DNA from: UBA6544 sp049601975
Lineage (GTDB): Bacteria > Pseudomonadota > Alphaproteobacteria > UBA8366
NCBI GenBank assembly: GCA_049601975.1
Contig: JBMYRC010000018.1
Location: 1-43,132 of the forward strand
Reading direction: 5' to 3'
Length of the DNA: 43,132 bases
The notes under the pieces are model-generated. The model was not told where the DNA came from, searched no databases, and saw nothing but the letters and a program-made list of their open reading frames with translations. Positions 15,350 through 23,070 of this stretch are shown piece after piece. Position 1 is the stretch's first letter; every line of letters starts with the position of its first letter. The position numbers and the translations under genes were made by a program.

Positions 15350-17411
15350 CTAGCGCAACAATTCTCTCACGGTCTGCGCAATCTTTTCCGTCGAGTGAAT
15401 GGTCGCGCGTTTCAGCTCGTCGTTATAGGGCATCGGCGTGTCCATCGCGCCGAGGCGCTTAACCGGTACGTCGAGCCAATCAAAACCCTTACCGGCGATC
15501 ATTGCGGCCACTTCCACGCCAAAACCGCCCATGGTCCAGGCTTCATGCAAGATCAAGACGCGGTTGGTCTTTTCCACCGAGTTTAGGATGGTTTCCTCGT
15601 CGAGCGGCTTCAGCGTGGGCGGATCAACGACTTCGACGCTGATACCATCGCGCTCCAACGTCCGTGCGGCGGAAAGCGAGCGGGCACCATCGCCATGGTA
15701 GCGACCACAGTCACATCCGTCCCTTCCCGCTTCACGTCCGCCTTGCCGATCGGGATGGCGTAGCTCTCCTCCGGCACCGCCTGTTGCCGCCCTCGACCTA
15801 AAGTAATTTCGTCTCGAGGAAGATTACTGGGTTATCGTCGCGGATAGCCGCCGTCAGCAGACCCTAGGCGTCATAGGGTGTCGACGGCCCCACGAACACC
15901 ACGCCCGGCACATGAGTGAACCAGGCTTCCAGGCTCTGGCTGTGTTGCGCCGCCATCCGAATGCCGCCGCATTGCGGGCCACGCACCACCAATGGCACTT
16001 TCGGTTTTCCAACCAGCATGAAGCGGAACTTGGCCGCTTGGTTGACCAACATATCCATGGTCAGCGCGACAAAATCAAAAATCTATAATTCGACGATGGG
16101 CCACATGCCCGCAACGGCCGCGTCGACGCCGCAAGCGACGAAGGTCGCTTCTGAAATCGGCGTATCGCGGACCCGGGCCTCTCCGAATTCCTCGAACAAG
16201 CCTTTCGAGACCTGGAAGATGCCACCCGTGGCACCGACATCCTCGCCCATCAGGAAGACCGTATCGTCACGCGCCATCTCCTGTTGCATGGCTTCGTTGA
16301 GCGCTTCCGTGAAGGCCAGTTCGCGGGTGACACCCTCGGTGCCAGGCTCATCGTAATGCGCGTGTGGCGAATAAACGGCGGCGAGCACTTCCTCCACCGT
16401 TGGCTCCTCTCTATCCTTTCCAAAAGCGATAGCGGATTCGATCTCACTCTCCACTGACGCGGTGATTTCCTTCATGCGTTTGGGCGCAACCGCCTTCTCA
16501 CTGCGAATTGTCTTCTCGATCCGCTTCACTGGGTCGCGGCATTTGACCCAGTCATTGTATTCCTTCTCGGGCCGGGGATCGCGCAGATTGGCGCGCATCG
16601 AATACTGGCCCCAGCGATAGGTCATCGCCTCGATCAAGGTTGGACCGTCACCCGCTCGTGCGCGCTCTGCCGCTTCCCGCACCGTCAAATAAACTTCCAC
16701 CGCATCGTTGCCGTCGATGGTGATGCCGGGAACATCGTAGCCCTGCGCCCACCGCGCCACCTGATCGACGGATGTGGTTTGCCGGTAAGAGGTACTGAGG
16801 GCGTACTGATTGTTCTCACAGACGAACAGCACCGGCAGTTTCCACACCGATGCCAGGTTCATGGATTCATGAAAGACACCTTGGTTCGATTCACCGTCCC
16901 CAAAAAACGCCACCACCACTTGGCTGTTGCCCTGCAGTTTCGCAAGCAGTCCCACTCCAGTGGAAAGTGGCATGGCGGTACCGACAATGCCATTCGCACC
17001 CAGAATATTCAGGTTCATATCGGCGATATGCATGGAACCGCCGAGAACACCGCAATAACCGCTCTCCCGGCCCATAAACTCCGCCATCATCAAAGAGATG
17101 TCCGCACCTTTGGCGATGTAGTGTCCGTGGCCACGATGATTGCTCGCCATGTCGTCATCTTAGCGTAGGTTAGCACCCACGGCAGCGGCGATGGCTTCTT
17201 GGCTCACATGACTATGCGCGGCGCCTTTGACATGGCCTTCATCGAACAATTTATGGGTCATCTCATTGAAGCGCCGGATCCGGCACATCGTCGTGTAAAT
17301 CCCTTCCAGCACGTCGGCCGGTAATTGCATGTTGGAAGCCGGTTCCTTGGCCGCGGATTTCCAGGTCGCCGATTTCTGTGTTGATCGGGTCGTCGCCATA
17401 GCGGTTTCCAC
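15350..17411 (-). pseudogene. Fused alpha-beta 2-oxoacid dehydrogenase E1 (TPP-dependent), multiply disrupted
   Basis: Pieced together, this encodes a single-chain E1 of pyruvate/acetoin/branched-chain type. The alpha part has NHRGHGHYIAKGAD and the thiamine-diphosphate motif GDGESN...ENNQYALS; the beta part has FLMGEDVGATGGIFQVSKGL, AAQHSQSLEAWF and DEETILNSVEKTNR. Lesions: TAA 17160-17162 (LR-stop-DDDMASN), TAG 16083-16085 (VEL-stop-IFDF, where Gln is usual), TAG 15864-15866 (PYDA-stop-GLL, where Lys is usual), and two apparent one-base deletions, near 15800 (after LL, restoring GRQQAVPEESYAIP) and near 15683 (restoring ARSLSAARTL). GTG 17411 or the ATG four codons later is the start. No E2 or E3 gene is adjacent. 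It cannot give a full product as read. Confidence 0.85.
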
Positions 17412-17419
17412 CCATATTG

Positions 17420-17434
17420 TTCTGTCTCACAGAA
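17420..17434. promoter_or_regulatory. Candidate operator, divergent region
   Basis: TTCTGT-CTC-ACAGAA is a perfect 6-base-arm inverted repeat just upstream of the E1 pseudogene start, in the 104-base divergent region shared with the lyase gene. Its CTGT/ACAG half-sites recur at 17481-17492. Regulator unknown. Confidence 0.3.
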
Positions 17435-17480
17435 TAAACGTAGGACGATTGGCCACAGGCCACCAGTGACGCATATCAAA

Positions 17481-17492
17481 CTGTACGTACAG
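17481..17492. promoter_or_regulatory. Candidate operator upstream of the lyase gene
   Basis: CTGTACGTACAG is a perfect 12-base palindrome 23 bases before the lyase start codon, where a repressor would block transcription or initiation. It shares CTGT...ACAG half-sites with the repeat at 17420-17434. GntR-type regulators use similar short palindromes; no regulator gene is seen nearby. Confidence 0.35.
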
Positions 17493-17515
17493 AAAATTTC
17501 TCGGGAGACGATCTC

Positions 17516-18877
17516 ATGCAGCATGGTAATCCGACATCGCTCAGGGTCCCGGACCCCGGCATCACGGCATTATTCGATCAAGACGCGCGCTGGCAAGCGT
17601 GGCTTGACGTGGAGGCGGCCTTGGCCAAGGCGGAAGCCGAACTCGGAATGATCCCGCAATCTGCGGCGGATGAGATCGTGCGCAAATGCGACCTCTCCCT
17701 TTTCGATCGCGAGCGGTTAACCGAAGGTTTCACCCGGACCGCGCACACTTTGGTGCCGCTGGTGTGGGAACTCGCACGGATTTGCGACAGCGACGCGGGC
17801 AACTACGTGCATTGGGGTGCGACGACGCAGAACATCACGCAAACCGGCGACCTGCTGCAGTTGCGTCGGGCGCACCGAATTTATTTGCAACAGCTCGGTC
17901 GAATATTTGCGGCCCTCGCGGAGCTCGCGGACAAGTCGAAAGATATGGCGCTTCCCGGCCGCACCCACGGCCAACACGCGGTGCCCGCCACTTACGGCTT
18001 GAAAGTCGCCATCTGGATCGACGAATTCGCGCGTCATGCCGAACGCCTCAAGGAATGCGAGCCAAGAGTCTTCCAGGCTCTGTTGGGCGGGGCGGCGGGA
18101 ACAGTCGCGTCGTTCGGAGAGGAAGGCTTGAATGTGCAAGCCCGTATGGCGGCACATCTCGACATGCCTGCCATGCCAGTTCCAGCCCGCAGCATCATGG
18201 ATCATCTGGCGGAACACGTGATGTTGCTGGCGCTGCTAGCGTCGACCTGCGGCAAGTTCGGCTATGAAATCTACACCGGGATGAAACAGGAATTCGGCGA
18301 GGTGGAAGAGCCAATCTCCCCCGGAACCGTCGGCAGCAGCACCATGCCGCAGAAACGCAATCCACATCTCTCGCAAGATATCATGGCCTATGCGGCGCAG
18401 ATCCGAACGATGGTGCCCTTGGCAATGGAAACGGTGATGACGGAACACGAAGCCAATCGCCAAACATCCTTGATGATGCGCTACGCCCAAAGCCAGGTCT
18501 GTACCCTTATGGGTGACACCCTGGAGCGGGTACGCATCCTAGCGGAGGGTCTTGTGCTGAAACCGGAGCGCATGCGCGCCAATCTCGACCTGACCGACGG
18601 CTTAATCATGGCGGAGCCGATGATGCTGGCGCTCGGTGAGCATGTCGGCCGACAAGAGGCCCACGATGTCGTCTATGACGCCGCGCAAGCCGCTGCCGTC
18701 GGGAGCGAGACTTTCAACGATCTTCTTGCGGCAGACGCGCGTGTCACGGGGCATCTCACACCAACGCAGATAGAAGCCCTTCTCGACCCGACCGCCTATA
18801 CTGGTCTGTGTTCGAAGATGGCGGAGGAGCAAGCACAGCGGGCGCGCGGATTGGCGAAAGATCTCGCCGGCGCGTGA
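17516..18877 (+). CDS. Adenylosuccinate lyase / 3-carboxymuconate cycloisomerase family lyase
   Basis: A 453-residue member of the fumarase/aspartase superfamily (homotetrameric, cytosolic). The superfamily signature GSSTMPQKRNP is at residues 273-283, with HWGATTQNITQTGD and GRTHGQHAVPATYG earlier as substrate-binding regions and an ADSL-type C-terminal domain. ATG 17516 follows GGGAG at about 8 bases. The dedicated purB gene and pcaB-type cycloisomerases both fit; the neighbourhood (degradative genes, no purine genes) favours a catabolic beta-elimination or cycloisomerase role. The gene is intact and transcribed divergently from the E1 pseudogene across a region with two palindromes. Confidence 0.85.
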   Translation: MQHGNPTSLRVPDPGITALFDQDARWQAWLDVEAALAKAEAELGMIPQSAADEIVRKCDLSLFDRERLTEGFTRTAHTLVPLVWELARICDSDAGNYVHWGATTQNITQTGDLLQLRRAHRIYLQQLGRIFAALAELADKSKDMALPGRTHGQHAVPATYGLKVAIWIDEFARHAERLKECEPRVFQALLGGAAGTVASFGEEGLNVQARMAAHLDMPAMPVPARSIMDHLAEHVMLLALLASTCGKFGYEIYTGMKQEFGEVEEPISPGTVGSSTMPQKRNPHLSQDIMAYAAQIRTMVPLAMETVMTEHEANRQTSLMMRYAQSQVCTLMGDTLERVRILAEGLVLKPERMRANLDLTDGLIMAEPMMLALGEHVGRQEAHDVVYDAAQAAAVGSETFNDLLAADARVTGHLTPTQIEALLDPTAYTGLCSKMAEEQAQRARGLAKDLAGA

Positions 18878-18883
18878 CTGCCG

Positions 18884-18912
18884 CTGGCACTCCCGAAGGG
18901 CTGTGTTAGAAT
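18884..18912 (+). promoter_or_regulatory. Putative sigma70 promoter for the small secreted protein
   Basis: CTGGCA (18884-18889), a 17-base spacer and TAGAAT (18907-18912), with TG one base before the -10, form an extended -10 promoter. Transcription would begin near 18919, about 35 bases before the start codon. Confidence 0.45.
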
Positions 18913-18954
18913 CCGATGATTCGTCAGCGAATACCCTTTCTATCCGGAGGTTTA

Positions 18955-19374
18955 ATGTTTCGTCTTTTTATCGCCGTCCCCGTTCTGGTCTTTCTGATGG
19001 CGGATGCTAACGCCACGGCGCCCGGAATTTGTGGGGGCATTTTCGTCAAGGCCGGGAAGGTGAAATCGAAAACCATCAAGTTCAAGACGAAGAAATTGAC
19101 CTGCCGAAGCCTTCGCGACGGACCCAAGGGATTTCAGCTACAATGTTTCAGCAAGCGCAACGTTCGCGTGGCGGCAGATCGGACGGCGGTCGGATTGACG
19201 GGATGCCTGACCTCGGCCGGATTCTCCGAGTCGACCCAAGGTAAAAACGAACGAATGATGATCAAGGAACTTCGCCATGCCAAGCAAGGCATTCTCTGTA
19301 CCTTGATCAACAGTGCCAAAGAGGCTGGTCCCGATGGCTGGTCCGTGAAAATGAAATGCTTCGGACCACGGTAA
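18955..19374 (+). CDS. Small secreted protein of unknown function
   Basis: Not recognised. ATG 18955 is chosen because GGAGG lies 5 bases upstream; the longer version from ATG 18916 would put a poor extension before the signal peptide. The 139-residue product has a hydrophobic signal peptide (residues 2-15) with likely cleavage around ANA or ATA at 18-22. The mature part is basic, Lys-rich near residues 31-45, with several cysteines (CGG, LTCRS, LQCFS, TGCLT, LCTL, MKCFG) that could form disulfides in the periplasm. It has its own promoter candidate and is followed by a convergent gene. A secreted or periplasmic protein is well supported; the role is unknown. Confidence 0.7.
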   Translation: MFRLFIAVPVLVFLMADANATAPGICGGIFVKAGKVKSKTIKFKTKKLTCRSLRDGPKGFQLQCFSKRNVRVAADRTAVGLTGCLTSAGFSESTQGKNERMMIKELRHAKQGILCTLINSAKEAGPDGWSVKMKCFGPR

Positions 19375-19381
19375 ATCCCAG

Positions 19382-19825
19382 TTAAGACTTTAGCCGCAAC
19401 GCGACCGCGTCCTCGATATATCGGCGCATAAATTCTTCGACGCCGAGCTGGCGATATTGCACCACATGGACACATTCGTGGAACAGTAAGGAGACCAAAT
19501 CGGTGTCCTCGAAACAGGCGTCCGACAAGATTACCGTATCGATGAAGGTAATCCCTGCCATTTGCGAGAAATCGAGCAGTTTCTTCGCAGCTAAACTATT
19601 CTGCGCGAATCCCAGAAAATCCGGATTGTCGATTTAGGGGACATGGCGGAAGCGAACGTCCGCCAATGTCTCTTCCTTGAAAAAGGGGGCAATGAAACTG
19701 CATTCGGGCTGTGGCAGAGCAAAGGCACCCGGACGGAATGTATTGCGTTGCAATCCCACCCAATCGACAGCCTTCTCGACGAGACTGTCAATGAGTGCGG
19801 TCGCTCTGTGATTTAGCCCGAACAT
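19382..19825 (-). pseudogene. Zincin-like (HExxH) protein interrupted by one in-frame stop
   Basis: A single frame from ATG 19825 to TAA 19382 encodes 147 positions with one stop, TAA at 19634-19636 (position 64, FRHVP-stop-IDNPDFL). The second half contains LFHECVHVVQYRQLGVEEF, where HECVH (116-120) is a zinc-binding HExxH motif, and the frame runs on cleanly to MRRYIEDAVALRLKS. Continuity on both sides of the stop indicates one gene broken by a point change, plausibly CAA to TAA. It follows the crotonase gene by 23 bases, in line with a CaiB-crotonase-zincin operon. The family is probably a small uncharacterised metalloprotein; peptidase activity is not established. Confidence 0.65.
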
Positions 19826-19848
19826 GGCAACGCCCCAATTTCTCCCGG

Positions 19849-20643
19849 TTAACTTCCGGAAAAGACCGGCGAGCGTTTTTCCATAAATGCCTCACGGCCT
19901 TCCTTGTAGTCATTGCTGTCGAAACAAATCTTCGACAGACGTTTGATCTCGTCGTAATCGCGATCTTCCTTATCGGTCAGTATTTGGCCAATGGTGTATT
20001 TCGACGCGTTGATCGAGAGCGGCGCATTGCGGCAAATCGCATCCGCAACTTCACGCACGGTCGATTCGAGATCGTCGAGCGGGACGGCACGATTTATCAG
20101 ACCGATGCGCTGTGCTTCATCGGGCTCGACACGGCGCGCGGTGAACATGATTTCGCTGGCCAATGCCGGGCCTACCAAATGTACCAGCTTGTGCAATCCA
20201 TCGAAGCCGTAGGCAATGCTAAGCCGCGCCGCCGGAATACCGAATTGCGAATCGTTGCTGGCGAAGCGCATGTCCGCGGCCATCGCGACCGCCATACCAC
20301 CACCCAGGCAATAGCCTTGGATCATCGCGATCAACGGTTTCTTCACCGCCAATAGCCGAGCGCGGGCTCCTTCGGAGATACGGGCATATTCGGCGGCCGC
20401 TTCGGCGTTGTTGCGGCGTTCCGAAAATTCAGAAATATCAGCGCCGGAGACAAAAGCCTTATCGCCTGCACCCTTCATCACGATAACCTTGATGGCATCG
20501 TCGGACTCGAATTCATCGAGGATCGCTTCCACCGCCGACCACATTTCCAGAGCCATGGCGTTGCGCCGTGCGGGATTATTGAAGGTCATCCAGCCGACGC
20601 CGCCTTCTTTTTCGCCAATCATCTTTTCCGTATTGAGTTGCAT
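19849..20643 (-). CDS. Enoyl-CoA hydratase/isomerase (crotonase) family protein, lacking both usual catalytic Glu
   Basis: A 264-residue crotonase-fold protein. The oxyanion-hole segments are present (SGADISEF and GYCLGGGMAVAMAADMRFA). The two glutamates of classical enoyl-CoA hydratase are replaced: Ala118 after the GGG motif, and Ala138 in FGIPAARLS. Simple hydration of an enoyl-CoA is therefore unlikely; decarboxylase, isomerase or lyase chemistry on an acyl-CoA thioester is more probable. The start ATG 20643 has AAGGA about 6 bases upstream. It lies 34 bases downstream of the CaiB CoA-transferase, which would supply its CoA thioester substrate. Intact. Confidence 0.85.
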   Translation of the reverse strand: MQLNTEKMIGEKEGGVGWMTFNNPARRNAMALEMWSAVEAILDEFESDDAIKVIVMKGAGDKAFVSGADISEFSERRNNAEAAAEYARISEGARARLLAVKKPLIAMIQGYCLGGGMAVAMAADMRFASNDSQFGIPAARLSIAYGFDGLHKLVHLVGPALASEIMFTARRVEPDEAQRIGLINRAVPLDDLESTVREVADAICRNAPLSINASKYTIGQILTDKEDRDYDEIKRLSKICFDSNDYKEGREAFMEKRSPVFSGS

Positions 20644-20677
20644 ATCGCTTCCTTATTTAAAGTGTCGTGCCGCGTCG

Positions 20678-21877
20678 TCAGACGATATCGCGCGACTTCA
20701 TGTCTGAAATTTGATCTTCGCCATAACCAAGATCAGCCAGGATCGAATCCGTGTGTTCGCCAAGTTCCGGGACCGGCAAGCGGAATTCCTCAGGCTCGGG
20801 CGTCTTGGTCAGGTTGATCGCCTGCCCCACGAGTTTTATATCGCCAAGTTCCGGATGATGTTGGGTCTTCGCCATTTTCAGATGCTCTACCTGTGGATCG
20901 GCGAAGACCTGATCGACCGAATAAATCGGCCCGCACGGCACACCGACCTCGTTCAACAGATCGACCCAATGCTGGCTCGGCTCCTGGCTGATCCGATTGT
21001 TGATGATTTTATTCAATGCATCCCGGTTATCCGAACGCCCGCCAGCCTTGGCAAAATCCGGATCTTCGACTAGACGCTCCAGACCGACCGCACCGCAAAA
21101 CCGCTCGAACAGAACCTGTCCTGACGCGGCGATATTAATATGCCCGTCGGCGGTCTCGAAAACGCCGGTCGGAATGCTGGTCGGATGATTGTTGCCCGCC
21201 TGTTTCGGCACGTCACCATCGACCAGATAGCGCGACGCCTGGAAATCCATCATCTGGATCATCGATTCGAGTAGCGATGTATGGACCCACTGCCCTTCGC
21301 CCGTCACCTCGCGATCCAGCAAGGCTATCAGCGTCGCTTGCGCCAAGAACATGCCCGCCGTCAGATCACAAATCGGAATGCCGACCCGGACGGGACCCTG
21401 CCCCGGCATGCCGGTGACACTCATCAGGCCGCCGAGACCTTGGGCGATCTGGTCAACGCCGGGCCGTTTGCCGTAGGGGCCATCCTGGCCAAAACCGGCA
21501 ATGCTAGCATAGACGATGCGCGGATTGACCTTGGCGCAGGGCTCGTAGTCAATCCCGAGGCGATGCTTCACGGCCGAGCGGTAATTCTCGACGATGACAT
21601 CCGCCTTTTCGACCAATTGGAAGAAGATTTTCTTACCTTCTTCGGTTTTCAGATTGATCGTTAGGCTGCGCTTGTTGCGGTGGAGGTTCTGAAAATCGAA
21701 CCCATGCCGGGCGCCGATGATGCCGCCTTTATCTTTGTTTATGCGGTCGGGCGCTTCAATTTTGATGACATTGGCACCCCAGTCGCCGAGTTGTCGCACG
21801 CAAGTCGGGCCCGCCCGATGTGCCGTAAGATCTAGAACCGTAAACCGCGAAAGCGGCAATCTGCCATTGCTTGTCAT
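20678..21877 (-). CDS. CaiB/BaiF (class III) CoA-transferase
   Basis: A 399-residue family III CoA-transferase, moving CoA between carboxylic acids via an aspartyl-CoA anhydride. Landmarks are VLDLTAHRAGPTCVRQLGDWGANVIKIE at the N-terminus, NLHRNKRSLTINLK, and PGVDQIAQGLGGLMSVTG, which holds the catalytic Asp. ATG 21877 (MTSNGRLP) is preferred over the TTG at 21907, which would add residues outside the domain. It heads a minus-strand operon with the crotonase and zincin-like gene. The acid substrate cannot be assigned; carnitine, oxalate, succinate and aromatic acids are all known in the family. Confidence 0.88.
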   Translation of the reverse strand: MTSNGRLPLSRFTVLDLTAHRAGPTCVRQLGDWGANVIKIEAPDRINKDKGGIIGARHGFDFQNLHRNKRSLTINLKTEEGKKIFFQLVEKADVIVENYRSAVKHRLGIDYEPCAKVNPRIVYASIAGFGQDGPYGKRPGVDQIAQGLGGLMSVTGMPGQGPVRVGIPICDLTAGMFLAQATLIALLDREVTGEGQWVHTSLLESMIQMMDFQASRYLVDGDVPKQAGNNHPTSIPTGVFETADGHINIAASGQVLFERFCGAVGLERLVEDPDFAKAGGRSDNRDALNKIINNRISQEPSQHWVDLLNEVGVPCGPIYSVDQVFADPQVEHLKMAKTQHHPELGDIKLVGQAINLTKTPEPEEFRLPVPELGEHTDSILADLGYGEDQISDMKSRDIV

Positions 21878-21947
21878 TGTAAAGCGCCCCAAGTTTCCGA
21901 AACCCAACCGGTTCCATTTCGCATGTCTCAGACATATAGGCCAGCAA

Positions 21948-21961
21948 CTGTGCTGACACAG
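21948..21961. promoter_or_regulatory. Candidate operator in CaiB/alcohol dehydrogenase divergent region
   Basis: CTGTG-CTGA-CACAG is a perfect 5-base-arm inverted repeat in the 159-base divergent gap. Its CTGT...ACAG half-sites resemble those near 17420-17492. No further promoter is obvious in the gap. Confidence 0.3.
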
Positions 21962-22036
21962 CCGGTGCCAGCCCTAGATGGTTAAGAAACTGCCTGAAAC
22001 CTATTACACAAAGTCTTTAACCGGGAGAACGTGGCA

Positions 22037-23053
22037 ATGAAAGCGATTGTATTTCTAGGTGAGCGGAAACTGGAATTGATGGATGTCCCGGACCCGACAC
22101 CAGGCCCAGACGAAGTTGTGATCGAAATTAAGGCATCGGGTATGTGCGGCAGCGATTTGCATCAATATCGCGGACCCAAGAAAGACACACTGAACATTGC
22201 CGGCCACGAGCCCTGCGGCGTTATCGCAGCGGTCGGCACAGGCGTGCCGGAAGCCTTGGCCAAGGTCGGCGATCGGGTGATGGACCATCACTATAGCGGC
22301 TGCGGCGTCTGTAAGCATTGCGCGAGCGGTTGGTCGCAAATGTGTCTCGACGGCGCCATCGTATATGGCGGAGTAGGCGACGGTGCCCACGCCAAGTATA
22401 TGAAAGCCCCGGCGCACACGATCGTCAAATTGCCGGACGCCCTCTCCTTCAAGACCGGCGCGGCCATCTCGTGCGGCACCGGAACGGCCTATGGCGCGCT
22501 GAAGCGCGTCGACCTCGCCGGTGACGAAACCATCGCGATATTCGGGCAAGGTCCGGTCGGGCTCAGCGCCACGCAATTGGCGAAAGCCATGGGCGCGCGG
22601 GTGATTGCTCTCGACATTAGCGCGGACCGCCGCGAGCTCGCCAAGCAGTTCGGCGCTGACGAAGTCATCGACCCGATGTCGAACGATGTGGTCGATGCCA
22701 TCCGCGAACTCACGCATGGCGAAGGCGCTCAGAAAACTCTCGATTGCAGTTCTAATCCAGAGGCACGCCGGGCCGCCGTGCAATCGGTCAGAACATGGGG
22801 CACGGCCTGCTTTGTCGGAGAGCGCGGCGATGTCACGCTCGACGTGTCGAACGACTTGCTCCGCCGTCAAGTAACGCTCGTCGGCTCCTGGACGTTCAGC
22901 AAGAACGGGCAAGCGGATTGCGCAGAGTTCGTTGCTGACCGGAAGATCGATGTGGATTCACTGTTCACCCATGAGTTTACCCTCGATCAAGCGGAAGACG
23001 CCTATAAGCTGTTCGACACTCAGACGACCGGCAAGGGCGTCTTTTTGATGTAG
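22037..23053 (+). CDS. Zinc-dependent alcohol dehydrogenase (MDR superfamily)
   Basis: A 338-residue NAD(P)-dependent medium-chain dehydrogenase. The catalytic-zinc site has Cys37 (GMCGSD) and His57-Glu58 (GHEPCG); the structural-zinc lobe is CGVCKHCASGWSQMC; the cofactor-binding fold has GQGPVGLSATQLAKAMGA. It resembles threonine/sorbitol-type dehydrogenases oxidising polyols or amino alcohols. ATG 22037 is preferred over GTG 22031 because GGGAGA stands 8 bases before it. The stop TAG meets the histidine kinase start region (GTG 23053 overlaps by one base, GTG 23071 lies 17 bases on), so the two are probably co-transcribed. Intact. Confidence 0.88.
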   Translation: MKAIVFLGERKLELMDVPDPTPGPDEVVIEIKASGMCGSDLHQYRGPKKDTLNIAGHEPCGVIAAVGTGVPEALAKVGDRVMDHHYSGCGVCKHCASGWSQMCLDGAIVYGGVGDGAHAKYMKAPAHTIVKLPDALSFKTGAAISCGTGTAYGALKRVDLAGDETIAIFGQGPVGLSATQLAKAMGARVIALDISADRRELAKQFGADEVIDPMSNDVVDAIRELTHGEGAQKTLDCSSNPEARRAAVQSVRTWGTACFVGERGDVTLDVSNDLLRRQVTLVGSWTFSKNGQADCAEFVADRKIDVDSLFTHEFTLDQAEDAYKLFDTQTTGKGVFLM

Positions 23054-23070
23054 TGCGTAGAGAGGGCGGG

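Noticed and set aside
22055..22912. Long antisense frame (285 residues) opposite the alcohol dehydrogenase
   Set aside because: The plus frame has full zinc and cofactor motifs and normal length; the antisense frame has no recognisable domain and arises from codon periodicity.
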